Origin: DATDVC01 sp964601125
Lineage (GTDB): Bacteria; Patescibacteriota; Minisyncoccia; Phycocordibacterales; WO2-35-19
Assembly: GCA_964601125.1 (NCBI GenBank)
Contig: CAZRKB010000010.1
Location: forward strand, 1 to 22,661
DNA length: 22,661 nucleotides
Direction of reading: 5' to 3'
Positions 8,497 through 15,323 of the stretch are shown in pieces. The stretch's first letter is position 1. Every line of letters begins with the position of its first letter. The notes beneath the pieces are model-generated. The model was given only the letters and a program-made list of their open reading frames with translations, did no database searches and had not been told where the DNA came from. A program made the position numbers and the translations under genes.

Positions 8497-8505
8497 TGTT
8501 ATACT
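8497..8505 (+). promoter_or_regulatory. Extended -10 TGTTATACT
   Basis: TG-T-TATACT ends 6 nt before the ATG at 8512. It predicts a leaderless transcript for the DUF1428 gene. Confidence 0.6.
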
Positions 8506-8511
8506 GGTCTC

Positions 8512-8889
8512 ATGAAAAAACAAAAATTAGGATATGTTGACGGGTTCGTGTTGTCTGTTCCAAAAAGTAAAAGGGCATCTTATAAGAAAATGGCCAAGGA
8601 GGCGTCGGAAGTTTGGAAGAAGTACGGCGCGCTCGACTACAGAGAGTGTCGCGGAGATGATGTGACTCCAAAATCAATCGTTCTAACCTTCCCAAAGATG
8701 GCTAAGACTAAACCAGATGAAGAGGTTTGGTTTTCTTACATTGTTTATAAATCTAAAGCTGATCGCAATCTGATAAATAAAAAAGTCATGGCATATTTTG
8801 ATGAGAAATATAAAGACAAGAAGGATATGCCGATGCCTTTCGATATGAAGCGTTTTGCTATGGGCGGCTTTAATATCGAGGTTGAATAA
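8512..8889 (+). CDS. DUF1428 (YbaA-like) family protein
   Basis: 125 aa. The order YVDGFVLSVPK, then YKKMAKEASEVWKKYGALDYRECRGDDV, then a FPKMAKTKPDEEVWFSYIVYKSKADRN segment and the ending MPFDMKRFAMGGFNIEVE matches the DUF1428/YbaA family, whose members are about 115-125 aa ferredoxin-like alpha/beta barrels of unknown function. No signal or membrane segment is seen. The gene ends 14 nt before the hairpin that terminates cbiZ from the opposite side, so this is a convergent junction. It starts from its own extended -10 and does not depend on the hydrolase gene upstream. Family assignment is strong; function is unknown. Confidence 0.88.
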   Translation: MKKQKLGYVDGFVLSVPKSKRASYKKMAKEASEVWKKYGALDYRECRGDDVTPKSIVLTFPKMAKTKPDEEVWFSYIVYKSKADRNLINKKVMAYFDEKYKDKKDMPMPFDMKRFAMGGFNIEVE

Positions 8890-8902
8890 ATAAAATATTT
8901 AA

Positions 8903-8931
8903 AAAAGTCGGCGTGAGTAATACTCACGCCG
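8903..8931 (-). terminator. Strong intrinsic terminator of cbiZ overlapping its stop codon
   Basis: CGGCGTGAGT (8909-8918) and ACTCACGCCG (8922-8931) form a perfect 10-bp stem around a 3-nt loop. On the minus strand it is followed by ACTTTTTT, a standard Rho-independent signal. The cbiZ stop codon (8924-8926) lies inside the stem. On the plus strand no T-tract follows, although the hairpin may still protect the 3' end of the DUF1428 mRNA. Confidence 0.85.
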
Positions 8932-9592
8932 GGTTGGAGAAGCCTTGGGGGTACCTGTTCTCAAAAGCCTCATAAAAGGCATCTTTTGTTTCGTCTATGA
9001 TTCGCTGGCCAATTGCCGTGCCGAACCCAGCGAATTGTAGCCGAGGAATTCCATTGATAGGGCACAAAACAACTGAGCAATCTGTTCTTGTACCCACGCA
9101 GATATGACCCCTCTCGTCCGTTACATTTTTTTCAGCCAAACAATCTGCGATCGCTACCCTTGCCACCCCATAGGCCTCAACCAGAGCACCCCTAGTCAAA
9201 GTTTTGTCGAGGATGTGGATGCTGTTGATGGTTCCTGGTGTGCACTCAAGAGACCCTTTTTCGTTGAAAATCTCTTCTGGATAAAGAGAAACAGCGTTGC
9301 CGATCCCCACCGTCATAAAACATTTCCTATACAAAGACCATTCTCCAAAATTTTGAGGTACCGCAGTCAGGAGTACCACGGTATTTTTTGGAGTACATCT
9401 TAAGGATTCTGCGGTTTTAACACAGAAATTTTTCATATCTGCAAGTTCCACCTGCTCGTCTGGTCCTAGGGTGTAGTTTATGACTGAACCAACCTCTTTT
9501 ATTCCTCCGCCCCAAATGGCGTTCGAAATCGCGAGCATTGGCTCACTAAAGTTGATAACTGTAAATTTTTCGTTGCGCCGAGTGGTAAACAC
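8924..9592 (-). CDS. cbiZ: Adenosylcobinamide amidohydrolase
   Basis: 222 aa from a GTG at 9592, chosen because AAGGAGGT lies 3 nt upstream (9596-9603); an in-frame ATG at 9640 would add 16 residues and overlap the cbiB start. CbiZ removes the aminopropanol arm of adenosylcobinamide to give adenosylcobyric acid, a salvage and remodelling step best known from archaea and some bacteria. Family landmarks are NAIWGGGIKEVGSVINY, a VGIGNAVSL-type segment, CTPGTINSIHILDKTLTRGALVEAYGVA (read as two halves), GTRTDCSVVLCP and FAGFGTAIGQRI. The protein is soluble. It is divergent to cbiB, which catalyses the next step from cobyric acid, so the two form a functional pair. Unlike most neighbours it has a strong Shine-Dalgarno site and a strong terminator. 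Confidence 0.85.
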   Translation of the reverse strand: MFTTRRNEKFTVINFSEPMLAISNAIWGGGIKEVGSVINYTLGPDEQVELADMKNFCVKTAESLRCTPKNTVVLLTAVPQNFGEWSLYRKCFMTVGIGNAVSLYPEEIFNEKGSLECTPGTINSIHILDKTLTRGALVEAYGVARVAIADCLAEKNVTDERGHICVGTRTDCSVVLCPINGIPRLQFAGFGTAIGQRIIDETKDAFYEAFENRYPQGFSNPA

Positions 9593-9595
9593 GCT

Positions 9596-9603
9596 ACCTC
9601 CTT
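9596..9603 (-). promoter_or_regulatory. Shine-Dalgarno site AAGGAGGT deciding the cbiZ start
   Basis: This eight-base anti-SD match sits 3 nt before the GTG at 9592 on the minus strand, a little close but very strong. It argues against the upstream ATG at 9640. Confidence 0.75.
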
Positions 9604-9624
9604 GTTTTGAATTTGAAAAGAACG

Positions 9625-9631
9625 TAGAGTA
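9625..9631. promoter_or_regulatory. Candidate shared -10 between cbiZ and cbiB
   Basis: TAGAGTA reads as TAGAGT on the plus strand (8 nt before the cbiB ATG, with TTGTTT at 9602-9607 exactly 17 nt upstream) and as TACTCT on the minus strand (giving cbiZ a leader of about 27 nt). Both are imperfect matches to TATAAT, so this is tentative. Confidence 0.35.
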
Positions 9632-9638
9632 AATTATC

Positions 9639-10601
9639 ATGGAATGGCTTAGTACACAAATGGGAATATTGGCAGTAGCTTTTTTTCTGGATTGGGCTTT
9701 TGGTGACCCTCGTTTTTTGTATCATCCAGTCAGGGCTATCGGATTTTTGGCGACCAAGTTTGAGAGTGTTTGCCGTCGAGTGTTCGGCGAATATCTTAAA
9801 TTGGCGGGGACAGTTTTTTTGGTGATGCAACTAGTTTTTTGGTATGTAGCTATTTCTGGGCTTCATCTTTTTTTAAGCGATACGTTGCCATTCTTGGGAA
9901 TGGTTTTTCTTGTTTACATAACGTACTCAATGCTCGCTTTCGGCTCGCTTTTTACTGAAGTCAAAAAAGTCAAAAATTTTTTGGAAGAGGGTAAAATAGA
10001 AGAAGCCAGAGAGGTAGCACAAGGCATGGTAAGCAGGGATTTGTCAGAAGCCACAGGGAAAGAAATTATAAGAGCGACGATTGAAAGTGCGACTGAAAAT
10101 ATTTCTGACGGTATCATTGCCCCCATTTTTTATTTTTTTATTGGTGGTCCTGTACTCATGTTTTTATATAAAGTTGTAAATACTTTAGACTCTATGGTCG
10201 GGTATAAAAATGAAAAATATTTTCATTTCGGTTGGGCGTCTGCACGTTTTGATGATTTGTTAAATTTGATACCGGCGCGTATTACTGGACTTCTAATTAT
10301 TTTAGTCGCAGGTATTTTGGGAGATAGCTCAAAGGGCGCCTCTGTTGTGTGGATGAGGGACGGCCAAAAAGGTCCTTCGCCAAATGGAGGCATACCAATC
10401 ACCGCTTTTGCCGGCGCCAGAAACATAAAGCTTGGGGGACCCTGTAAGGTTGGCGACAAGACGATAAACATTCCTTTTGTCGGTGGAGAAAAAGAAAATT
10501 TTGGTATAGAAGAAATAGGAGCTGTCTTGAGCTATGTTAGCCTCTCTTCGCTCCTCATGTTTACTTGTGTTTTCGGGATTTTATTTTTTATTCATTTATA
10601 A
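9639..10601 (+). CDS. cbiB: Adenosylcobinamide-phosphate synthase
   Basis: 320 aa, full length for CbiB/CobD, an inner-membrane protein that joins adenosylcobyric acid to aminopropanol phosphate. Landmarks are FFLDWAFGDPRFLYHPVRAIG (in two parts, 15-35), ATIESATENISDGIIAPIFY (147-165), NTLDSMVGYKNEKYFHFGW (181-199), DDLLNLIPAR (205-214) and SPNGGIPITAFAGA (247-260). Hydrophobic segments lie near 10-20, 57-75, 85-103, 160-180, 215-228 and at the C-terminus. The ATG at 9639 overlaps by 2 bp the long version of the cbiZ frame on the other strand; with the GTG start of cbiZ the genes are 46 bp apart. No other cobalamin genes are in the window. The last bases of the gene form the -10 box of msrA. 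Confidence 0.93.
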   Translation: MEWLSTQMGILAVAFFLDWAFGDPRFLYHPVRAIGFLATKFESVCRRVFGEYLKLAGTVFLVMQLVFWYVAISGLHLFLSDTLPFLGMVFLVYITYSMLAFGSLFTEVKKVKNFLEEGKIEEAREVAQGMVSRDLSEATGKEIIRATIESATENISDGIIAPIFYFFIGGPVLMFLYKVVNTLDSMVGYKNEKYFHFGWASARFDDLLNLIPARITGLLIILVAGILGDSSKGASVVWMRDGQKGPSPNGGIPITAFAGARNIKLGGPCKVGDKTINIPFVGGEKENFGIEEIGAVLSYVSLSSLLMFTCVFGILFFIHL

Positions 10602-10602
10602 T
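10597..10602 (+). promoter_or_regulatory. -10 TATAAT overlapping the cbiB stop codon
   Basis: A consensus TATAAT ends 6 nt before the msrA ATG at 10609 and includes the TAA stop of cbiB (10599-10601). It predicts a leaderless msrA mRNA in addition to read-through from cbiB. Confidence 0.55.
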
Positions 10603-10608
10603 GAAGCG

Positions 10609-11151
10609 ATGAATAATAAAGAAGTCGCGGTATTTGGTGGTGGCTGTTTTTGGTGTACTGAGGCCGTATTTAAAATGATGAAGGGAGTGGCGTCAGTGGA
10701 GCCAGGTTATGCGGGGGGCAGTGGAGACAATCCTACCTATGAAGAAGTTTCCGGTGGTAAGTCTGGCTATGCGGAATGTGTCAAAATAGAATTTGATCCA
10801 CGAGTCACTTCTTATAGAGATTTACTGACAGTATTTTTCGCTTCTCACGATCCCACTACTTTAAATAGGCAAGGGGCTGACGTTGGCACTCAATATCGCT
10901 CTGTGATTTTTTATACTACTCCAGAGCAAAAAGATGCGGCGCTTGCTTTCATAAAACAAATCAATGATTCAAGTGAGGATGGCGCCAAGGTGGTGACAGA
11001 AGTCGAGAAGCTAAATAAATTTTATGAAGCTGAAGATTATCATAAGGATTATTTTGCCAAAAATCCTGAAAATCCGTATTGCCAGGTGGTGATAAACCCA
11101 AAACTTGAAAAGGTGCAAAAGCAGTTTGCTAACTTGCTTAAAACATTGTAA
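10609..11151 (+). CDS. msrA: Peptide-methionine (S)-S-oxide reductase
   Basis: 180 aa, typical for MsrA, which repairs S-methionine sulfoxide in proteins and free methionine using thioredoxin. The start MNNKEVAVFGGGCFWCTE places the catalytic Cys13 in the invariant GCFW motif. VEPGYAGG, NPTYEEVSGG, GYAECVKIEFDP, FFASHDPTTLNRQGADVGTQ (split) YRS and AEDYHKDYFAKNPENPYC follow the family; the Cys in NPYC is a candidate resolving cysteine. I chose the ATG at 10609, 7 nt after cbiB; a longer frame from 10534 would overlap cbiB and adds a non-family hydrophobic prefix. No fused MsrB domain is present. A single msrA is a plausible oxidative-damage defence gene in a reduced genome. Confidence 0.95.
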   Translation: MNNKEVAVFGGGCFWCTEAVFKMMKGVASVEPGYAGGSGDNPTYEEVSGGKSGYAECVKIEFDPRVTSYRDLLTVFFASHDPTTLNRQGADVGTQYRSVIFYTTPEQKDAALAFIKQINDSSEDGAKVVTEVEKLNKFYEAEDYHKDYFAKNPENPYCQVVINPKLEKVQKQFANLLKTL

Positions 11152-11187
11152 TATTATCCTGTTACCCCTAGCGGTATTTTATTTTGT

Positions 11188-12963
11188 ATGGAAATTCGCA
11201 ACATAGCAATAATAGCTCACGTCGACCACGGTAAGACGACTTTGACAGATGCCATCTTAAAGCAGACAGGTGCTGTCGAAGAAGGTGTTAGCATGGACTC
11301 AAACACTCTAGAAAAAGAGCGTGGCATTACTATTTACTCTAAAAATGCTTCGATTGAATACAAGGGGACCAAGATTAATCTGGTAGATACCCCAGGCCAC
11401 GCTGATTTCGGATCTGAGGTCGAGCGTATTTTGCGATCGATTGACTCGGTGCTTTTGGTCGTGGATGCACAGGAGGGACCCATGCCTCAAACTCGTTTTG
11501 TGTTGAAAAAATCTTTGGAAATCGGGCATAAACCAATCGTTGTTTTGAATAAAATAGACAAACCTGCTGCCAATCCGGAAAAAGCTCACGATGAAATTTT
11601 CGAATTATTTTTTGATCTTGGTGCTACCGAAGAACAGCTCAATTTCACTACAGTGTATGCTATCGGTAAAGACGGTGTGGCGATGAAAGGTTTGGGTGAT
11701 GAACGCAAAAATATGGAACCGCTTCTCGATGTAATTTTGGAAAAGGTTTCGCCAGCCAAAAACAACCAAAACGTTCCACTCAAAGCTCAGCCGTTTAATC
11801 TTGGCTATGACAATTTTTTGGGCCGTCTTGCTATTGCCCGCATTTATGACGGAGTGTTAAAAGATGGGCAAAAAGTTTTTGTGAAAAAAGTAGACGGGTC
11901 AATTGAAGAAGGTAAGATAACTAAAATCTTTTTATTCAAGGGTACAAGTAGGCAGGAAGCGGGGGAGGCAATAGCGGGGGATATCGCTATCGTTGCTGGT
12001 CTGCCAAATATTTATATAGGAGACACTATCGTCGATCATCCAGAGACAGAAAGTCTGCCCTCGATCCACGTTGATGACCCGACGATTGCTGTTAATTTTT
12101 TGGTAAACAATTCTCCTTTTGCCGGAAGGGAGGGGAAGTTTGTAACTAGTCGCCAGATACGAGATCGTTTGACCAAGGAGCTTGAAATAAACGTTGGTCT
12201 CAAAGTTGATTTTGCTGATGATGTAATGAAAGTTTATGGACGTGGGGAGCTTCATATAGCTATTTTGCTCGAAAATATGCGACGTGAAGGTTTCGAGCTT
12301 CAAGTTTCTCAGCCTCAGGTGATTATCAAAGAAATTGATGGAGTAAGGCATGAACCTTTTGAAGAGGTGACGATCGATGTGCCGGAAGAAATGCAGGGTG
12401 TGGTGATCGAAAAGTTGGGCAAGCGGGGCGCCATCCTTGTAAATACTAAACACCACAACAATCATGTAAGACTTATCTTTGAGGGGCCAACCAGGGGGCT
12501 TCTCGGTTACCGCAACCAATTTGTGATTGATACCAAGGGGGAGGGTATTTTTGCCAGCCGAGTGATTGGTTTCAAACCCTACGCGGGTGAAATACAAAAA
12601 AAGCCAACCGGCTCAATGACTTCGATGGCGACCGGTAAGGCTCTAGCTTTTGCTTTGGATAATCTTCAAACTCGCGGCACTCTTTATATAGGCCCTACTA
12701 CTGAAGTATATGAAGGTATGGTGATAGGTAATACTGCCAAAGGAGATGAGCTTGTGGTAAACCCAACCAAAGGCAAACAACTCACCAATATGCGAGCTTC
12801 CGGCTCGGACGACAAAATTTATCTTGCACCACCACTACCGATTACTATCGAAAGCGGATTGGAAATAATGGCAGAAGATGAATATTTAGAAATAACTCCA
12901 AAAAGTACTCGTTTACGTAAAAAACATTTGACTGAACTCGAACGTAATAAAAATCGGTCATAA
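11188..12963 (+). CDS. typA: Ribosome-associated GTPase TypA/BipA
   Basis: 591 aa, close to the usual 600-615. The translational GTPase binds the 70S ribosome and helps 50S assembly and stress adaptation. G-domain motifs are intact: AHVDHGKTT (10-18), KERGITI (43-49), DTPGHADF (67-74) and NKID (121-124). Domain II follows (FNLGYDNFLGRLAIARIYDG), then the EF-G-like domains III and V (VKVYGRGELHIAILLENMRREG in part, and VTIDVPEEMQGVVIEKLG) and the BipA-specific C-terminal domain (GPTRGLLGYRNQFV, then RASGSDDKIYLAPPLPITIE). The gap to msrA is 36 nt with a weak TATTTT 7 nt before the ATG, so it may be either cotranscribed or leaderless. Nothing is unusual in the gene. Confidence 0.96.
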   Translation: MEIRNIAIIAHVDHGKTTLTDAILKQTGAVEEGVSMDSNTLEKERGITIYSKNASIEYKGTKINLVDTPGHADFGSEVERILRSIDSVLLVVDAQEGPMPQTRFVLKKSLEIGHKPIVVLNKIDKPAANPEKAHDEIFELFFDLGATEEQLNFTTVYAIGKDGVAMKGLGDERKNMEPLLDVILEKVSPAKNNQNVPLKAQPFNLGYDNFLGRLAIARIYDGVLKDGQKVFVKKVDGSIEEGKITKIFLFKGTSRQEAGEAIAGDIAIVAGLPNIYIGDTIVDHPETESLPSIHVDDPTIAVNFLVNNSPFAGREGKFVTSRQIRDRLTKELEINVGLKVDFADDVMKVYGRGELHIAILLENMRREGFELQVSQPQVIIKEIDGVRHEPFEEVTIDVPEEMQGVVIEKLGKRGAILVNTKHHNNHVRLIFEGPTRGLLGYRNQFVIDTKGEGIFASRVIGFKPYAGEIQKKPTGSMTSMATGKALAFALDNLQTRGTLYIGPTTEVYEGMVIGNTAKGDELVVNPTKGKQLTNMRASGSDDKIYLAPPLPITIESGLEIMAEDEYLEITPKSTRLRKKHLTELERNKNRS

Positions 12964-12974
12964 ATAACCCACAC

Positions 12975-13003
12975 TTGCATTTTTAGCAAGAATGATGTAG
13001 TCT
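12975..13003 (+). promoter_or_regulatory. Candidate promoter of the PEP-CTERM gene
   Basis: TTGCAT (12975-12980), a 17-nt spacer and TAGTCT (12998-13003). The -10 is weak. A 6-bp hairpin in the leader (AGCCTC/GAGGCT, 13011-13025) precedes the Shine-Dalgarno GGAGG (13046-13050), giving a leader of nearly 50 nt. Confidence 0.4.
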
Positions 13004-13057
13004 CCTGCAGAGCCTCAAAGAGGCTTAATTTGATCTTTGGAAATTGGAGGATAAGGT

Positions 13058-13846
13058 ATGCGACAACTTGTCGCCTTTTTTGTGATTCTCGTTTTTGCTT
13101 CTTTGGCTCCGGCCGCGGAGCTGATGCCGGATTTCGCCGGCGTGCCAACCGGATGGGTGACCGACCGGTACCAGCCAAATGTTTTCGCTAACGTCGGCAA
13201 CTTTGCCGGGCGCGACAACGTGTTGGGCATTGGGATCAGTACGGCTGAAGGTTTTACCTCTCGGCCAGGCCCTTTCCAGTCCACCTTCTATAACACTCAG
13301 GGCATGCAGTATGTCCTGACTGGCGGTGCTGGTGATTCGCTATCGGCAGATCTCTGGATTCCGGAGCAATGGCGTAGCGAGTCCAATGGCTCAAGGCGGA
13401 CCGATATGTGGGGGGTCATGACCGACGGTTCGTCGGTTAGCGATTACCCAATAATCGGATTCACCAATTACGGCGGACTACCAACCTTCCGTGTTTGGGA
13501 TGATGCTGCTTGGGTCAATTTGAGCAATCCCATCCAGTATGGGTCGTGGAATCGGTTCAGCATGCTGTTCACTGGCACTGCTTACGAGTACTATGTGAAT
13601 GGTAGTCTTGCCTACACCGACAACACTGTCGGTGCCGGAACCACTGGATTCAGTGCTGTCATCATGCAAGGGTATAACTTCAACTACGACCCATCTCTGC
13701 CAAACGCAGTTGCGGGAGCTCAATATGGAGGATACATTTCATATTGGGACAATGGGGGAGGAGACGTCCCCGAGCCAGCGACACTGTCGCTCGTCGGGCT
13801 GGCCCTTATAGGGCTCGGTCTCTCGCATCGGCGACGAAGGGCTTAA
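13058..13846 (+). CDS. Secreted LamG-like protein with PEP-CTERM sorting signal
   Basis: 262 aa. A signal peptide (MRQLVAFFVILVFASLAPA, cleavage near residue 19-20) is followed by a beta-rich domain of concanavalin/LamG type (YGSWNRFSMLFTGTAYEYYV, NGSLAYTDNTVG). The C-terminus is a textbook PEP-CTERM signal: VPEP (237-240), a hydrophobic helix (ATLSLVGLALIGLGL) and the basic tail SHRRRRA. Such proteins are processed by an exosortase; none is encoded here. GGAGG lies 7 nt before the ATG and a strong terminator follows, so the gene is a self-contained unit. Its base composition is visibly more GC-rich than the neighbours, which suggests horizontal acquisition or different selection. PEP-CTERM proteins are known mainly from Proteobacteria, Verrucomicrobia and Planctomycetes. 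Confidence 0.88.
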   Translation: MRQLVAFFVILVFASLAPAAELMPDFAGVPTGWVTDRYQPNVFANVGNFAGRDNVLGIGISTAEGFTSRPGPFQSTFYNTQGMQYVLTGGAGDSLSADLWIPEQWRSESNGSRRTDMWGVMTDGSSVSDYPIIGFTNYGGLPTFRVWDDAAWVNLSNPIQYGSWNRFSMLFTGTAYEYYVNGSLAYTDNTVGAGTTGFSAVIMQGYNFNYDPSLPNAVAGAQYGGYISYWDNGGGDVPEPATLSLVGLALIGLGLSHRRRRA

Positions 13847-13869
13847 AGGCCTAATAGTTCCTTCATTCC

Positions 13870-13910
13870 AGCCCCGCTTCGGCTTACTGCCAGGCGGGGC
13901 TATTCTTTTT
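13870..13910 (+). terminator. Intrinsic terminator of the PEP-CTERM gene
   Basis: AGCCCCGC (13870-13877) pairs with GCGGGGCT (13894-13901) and is followed by ATTCTTTTT. The T-tract overlaps the stop codon of the convergent gene (13909-13911). Confidence 0.8.
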
Positions 13911-14646
13911 ACATTAAAGCCTCAACTCCATCCCACCATCCGTTGCCGTTGCTGTCTCTTAGTTTTGGATTGGTTTTAGTACAAGTCGCGTCGTTTGGTT
14001 TGTCTAAACATTCTTCGCTATAGTCGGCGATACCATCCTCGTCTCTGTCTTCGGTCCAAGTCAAAATACGATTTTGGAGCTCCTCCTCGCTCGCGGCACC
14101 TTTTGATGTCGCGCCGCCTTTGGTTGGGCTCCAGCTCAAAATTTTCCAATCACCCGCATCATTTTTAACTAAAAATATAATACTTCTAAATCTGCCGATA
14201 ATGTTCATATCATCACTGTTCTCAATCCAAAAATCTGTAGAAAGGATGATTTGCTTCTCGTCGCTCCACACGTTTGTAAAATTTTCTTTTTTCATTTCTT
14301 TCCCATAAGCATAAGCGCTACCCATACGCGCTTCGCAGTCGATTCGCTGTTTGGGGTCTTCGCAAACAGGGGCGAGTTTGTAAACAGTGCTACCCAAGCC
14401 TTCAAGGTTTCGATTTTTATTGTATTCCAAATATTTTTGGAATAGTGTCCACGCGATATCCTTTGGGTTATTTGAAAGGGGGAGGTTTTGGGAAATCTGG
14501 GAAAATGAAAAAACTTGCTCAAAAGGTTCTTCTGGAGGGTGAATCTCGTCTTTGTAGTCATCGGCTGACTTATCTTTTTTTGAAAATACAAACAAACCCA
14601 AAAATGCAAAAATCAATATAAAAATCAAAATTACCTTTTTTAACAT
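13909..14646 (-). CDS. Membrane-anchored protein with C-terminal calcium-binding-like repeats
   Basis: 245 aa from the ATG at 14646 (MLKKVILIFILIF). A longer in-frame ATG at 14682 would overlap the divergent gene and would put extra residues before the hydrophobic anchor. Residues 4-22 form a signal anchor, so the rest is probably outside the cytoplasm. The middle (DIAWTLFQKYLEY, then FTNVWSDEKQIILSTDFWIEN, GRFRSIIFLVKNDAGDWKIL) resembles a small NTF2-like or immunity-type alpha/beta domain, not assigned. The last 45 residues hold two dockerin/thrombospondin-3-like Ca-binding loops, DRDEDGIADYSEE and DSNGNGWWDGVEAL. It is divergent to 14665, sharing an 18-bp intergenic region, and convergent to the PEP-CTERM gene. 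Function is unknown. Confidence 0.78.
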   Translation of the reverse strand: MLKKVILIFILIFAFLGLFVFSKKDKSADDYKDEIHPPEEPFEQVFSFSQISQNLPLSNNPKDIAWTLFQKYLEYNKNRNLEGLGSTVYKLAPVCEDPKQRIDCEARMGSAYAYGKEMKKENFTNVWSDEKQIILSTDFWIENSDDMNIIGRFRSIIFLVKNDAGDWKILSWSPTKGGATSKGAASEEELQNRILTWTEDRDEDGIADYSEECLDKPNDATCTKTNPKLRDSNGNGWWDGVEALM

Positions 14647-14649
14647 GAG

Positions 14650-14659
14650 TGTTACAATA
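14650..14659. promoter_or_regulatory. Bidirectional -10 element between divergent genes
   Basis: On the plus strand TG-T-TACAAT (14650-14658) ends 6 nt before the ATG at 14665. On the minus strand TATTGT (14659-14654) ends 7 nt before the ATG at 14646. The two boxes use the same base pairs, TACAATA. The whole gap between the start codons is 18 bp. Confidence 0.6.
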
Positions 14660-14664
14660 GCATA

Positions 14665-15315
14665 ATGAAATCTGAAATCCAAAAAATTCTCAAAAAAGAA
14701 GAGTTGGCCATAATAAAAAAGTTAAATTCTCCAAGCAAAATTCAAGATTTTTTAGACGAGCTGCCTTTTAACTTTGAAAAAAAAGAAGAAACATACAGGT
14801 CTCCGAGGGCGATGTTAAAAGCAAAAGAAGCGCATTGTTTCGAGGGGGCGGTTTTTGCCGCTCTTTGTTTTGCTTATCACGACACCAAACACTTTCTTCT
14901 CGATCTTAAAGTTAAAAAAAGTGCCAAGGAAGATTCAGATCATGTGGTTTGTGTGTTTGAAAAAAATGGATTTTGGGGGGCAATAAGTAAAACCAATCAT
15001 TCTGTTCTGCGCTATCGCGACCCGATTTATAGAAATGCTCGCGAGCTTGCCATGTCATACTTCCACGAATACTTTCTCGATAGTGGAGAAAAAACTCTTT
15101 TTTCGTATTCCAAACCTTTTGATATTTGGAAGAAGTTTGGGTTTGAGTGGATCACAAGAGAGGATAGTCTAGACGAAATTGCCGAATATTTAGATCGAGT
15201 TAAACACCTTCCGTTTGTACCAGAAAAAAACAAAAAATTTATAAGAAAAGTGGGTAGAACTGAAATAAAAGGAGCAAGTATAGGGGAGTGGAATAAAAAT
15301 GGTAAAAGAGTATAA
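14665..15315 (+). CDS. Conserved hypothetical protein with transglutaminase-like fold
   Basis: 216 aa. The core resembles a widespread uncharacterised family: TYRSPRAMLKAKEAHCFEGA (43-62), then DHVVCVFEKNGFWGAISKTN (92-111), HSVLRYRDPIYRNARELAMS (112-131) and YFHEYFLDSGEKTLFSYS. Cys58, His93 and Asp119 are ordered and spaced like the catalytic triad of the transglutaminase/papain-like superfamily, so a cysteine-hydrolase or transferase activity is inferred. It has no signal peptide. It is transcribed from the shared promoter with the anchored protein at 14646, and its last codons contain the -10 of the next gene. Family membership is recalled by pattern; function is unknown. Confidence 0.8.
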   Translation: MKSEIQKILKKEELAIIKKLNSPSKIQDFLDELPFNFEKKEETYRSPRAMLKAKEAHCFEGAVFAALCFAYHDTKHFLLDLKVKKSAKEDSDHVVCVFEKNGFWGAISKTNHSVLRYRDPIYRNARELAMSYFHEYFLDSGEKTLFSYSKPFDIWKKFGFEWITREDSLDEIAEYLDRVKHLPFVPEKNKKFIRKVGRTEIKGASIGEWNKNGKRV

Positions 15316-15316
15316 T
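15311..15316 (+). promoter_or_regulatory. -10 TATAAT inside the end of the preceding gene
   Basis: A consensus TATAAT ends 7 nt before the ATG at 15324 and covers the stop codon of the transglutaminase-like gene (TAA, 15313-15315). It predicts a leaderless mRNA. Confidence 0.55.
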
Positions 15317-15323
15317 TGCCAGT

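Noticed and set aside
9593..9640. ATG at 9640 as the cbiZ start
   Set aside because: The GTG at 9592 has an eight-base Shine-Dalgarno match immediately upstream, and the extra 16 residues are not family-like.
10534..10608. Upstream start for msrA
   Set aside because: It overlaps cbiB by 68 bp and adds a prefix not found in MsrA; the ATG at 10609 puts the GCFW motif at its usual position and sits 6 nt after a TATAAT.
11932..12597. Open frame of 221 codons on the minus strand inside typA
   Set aside because: It lies wholly within a clear typA gene, has no recognisable domain and is a codon-composition shadow.
13015..13284. Minus-strand frames over the PEP-CTERM gene start
   Set aside because: They overlap a gene with signal peptide, SD and terminator on the other strand and show no protein features.
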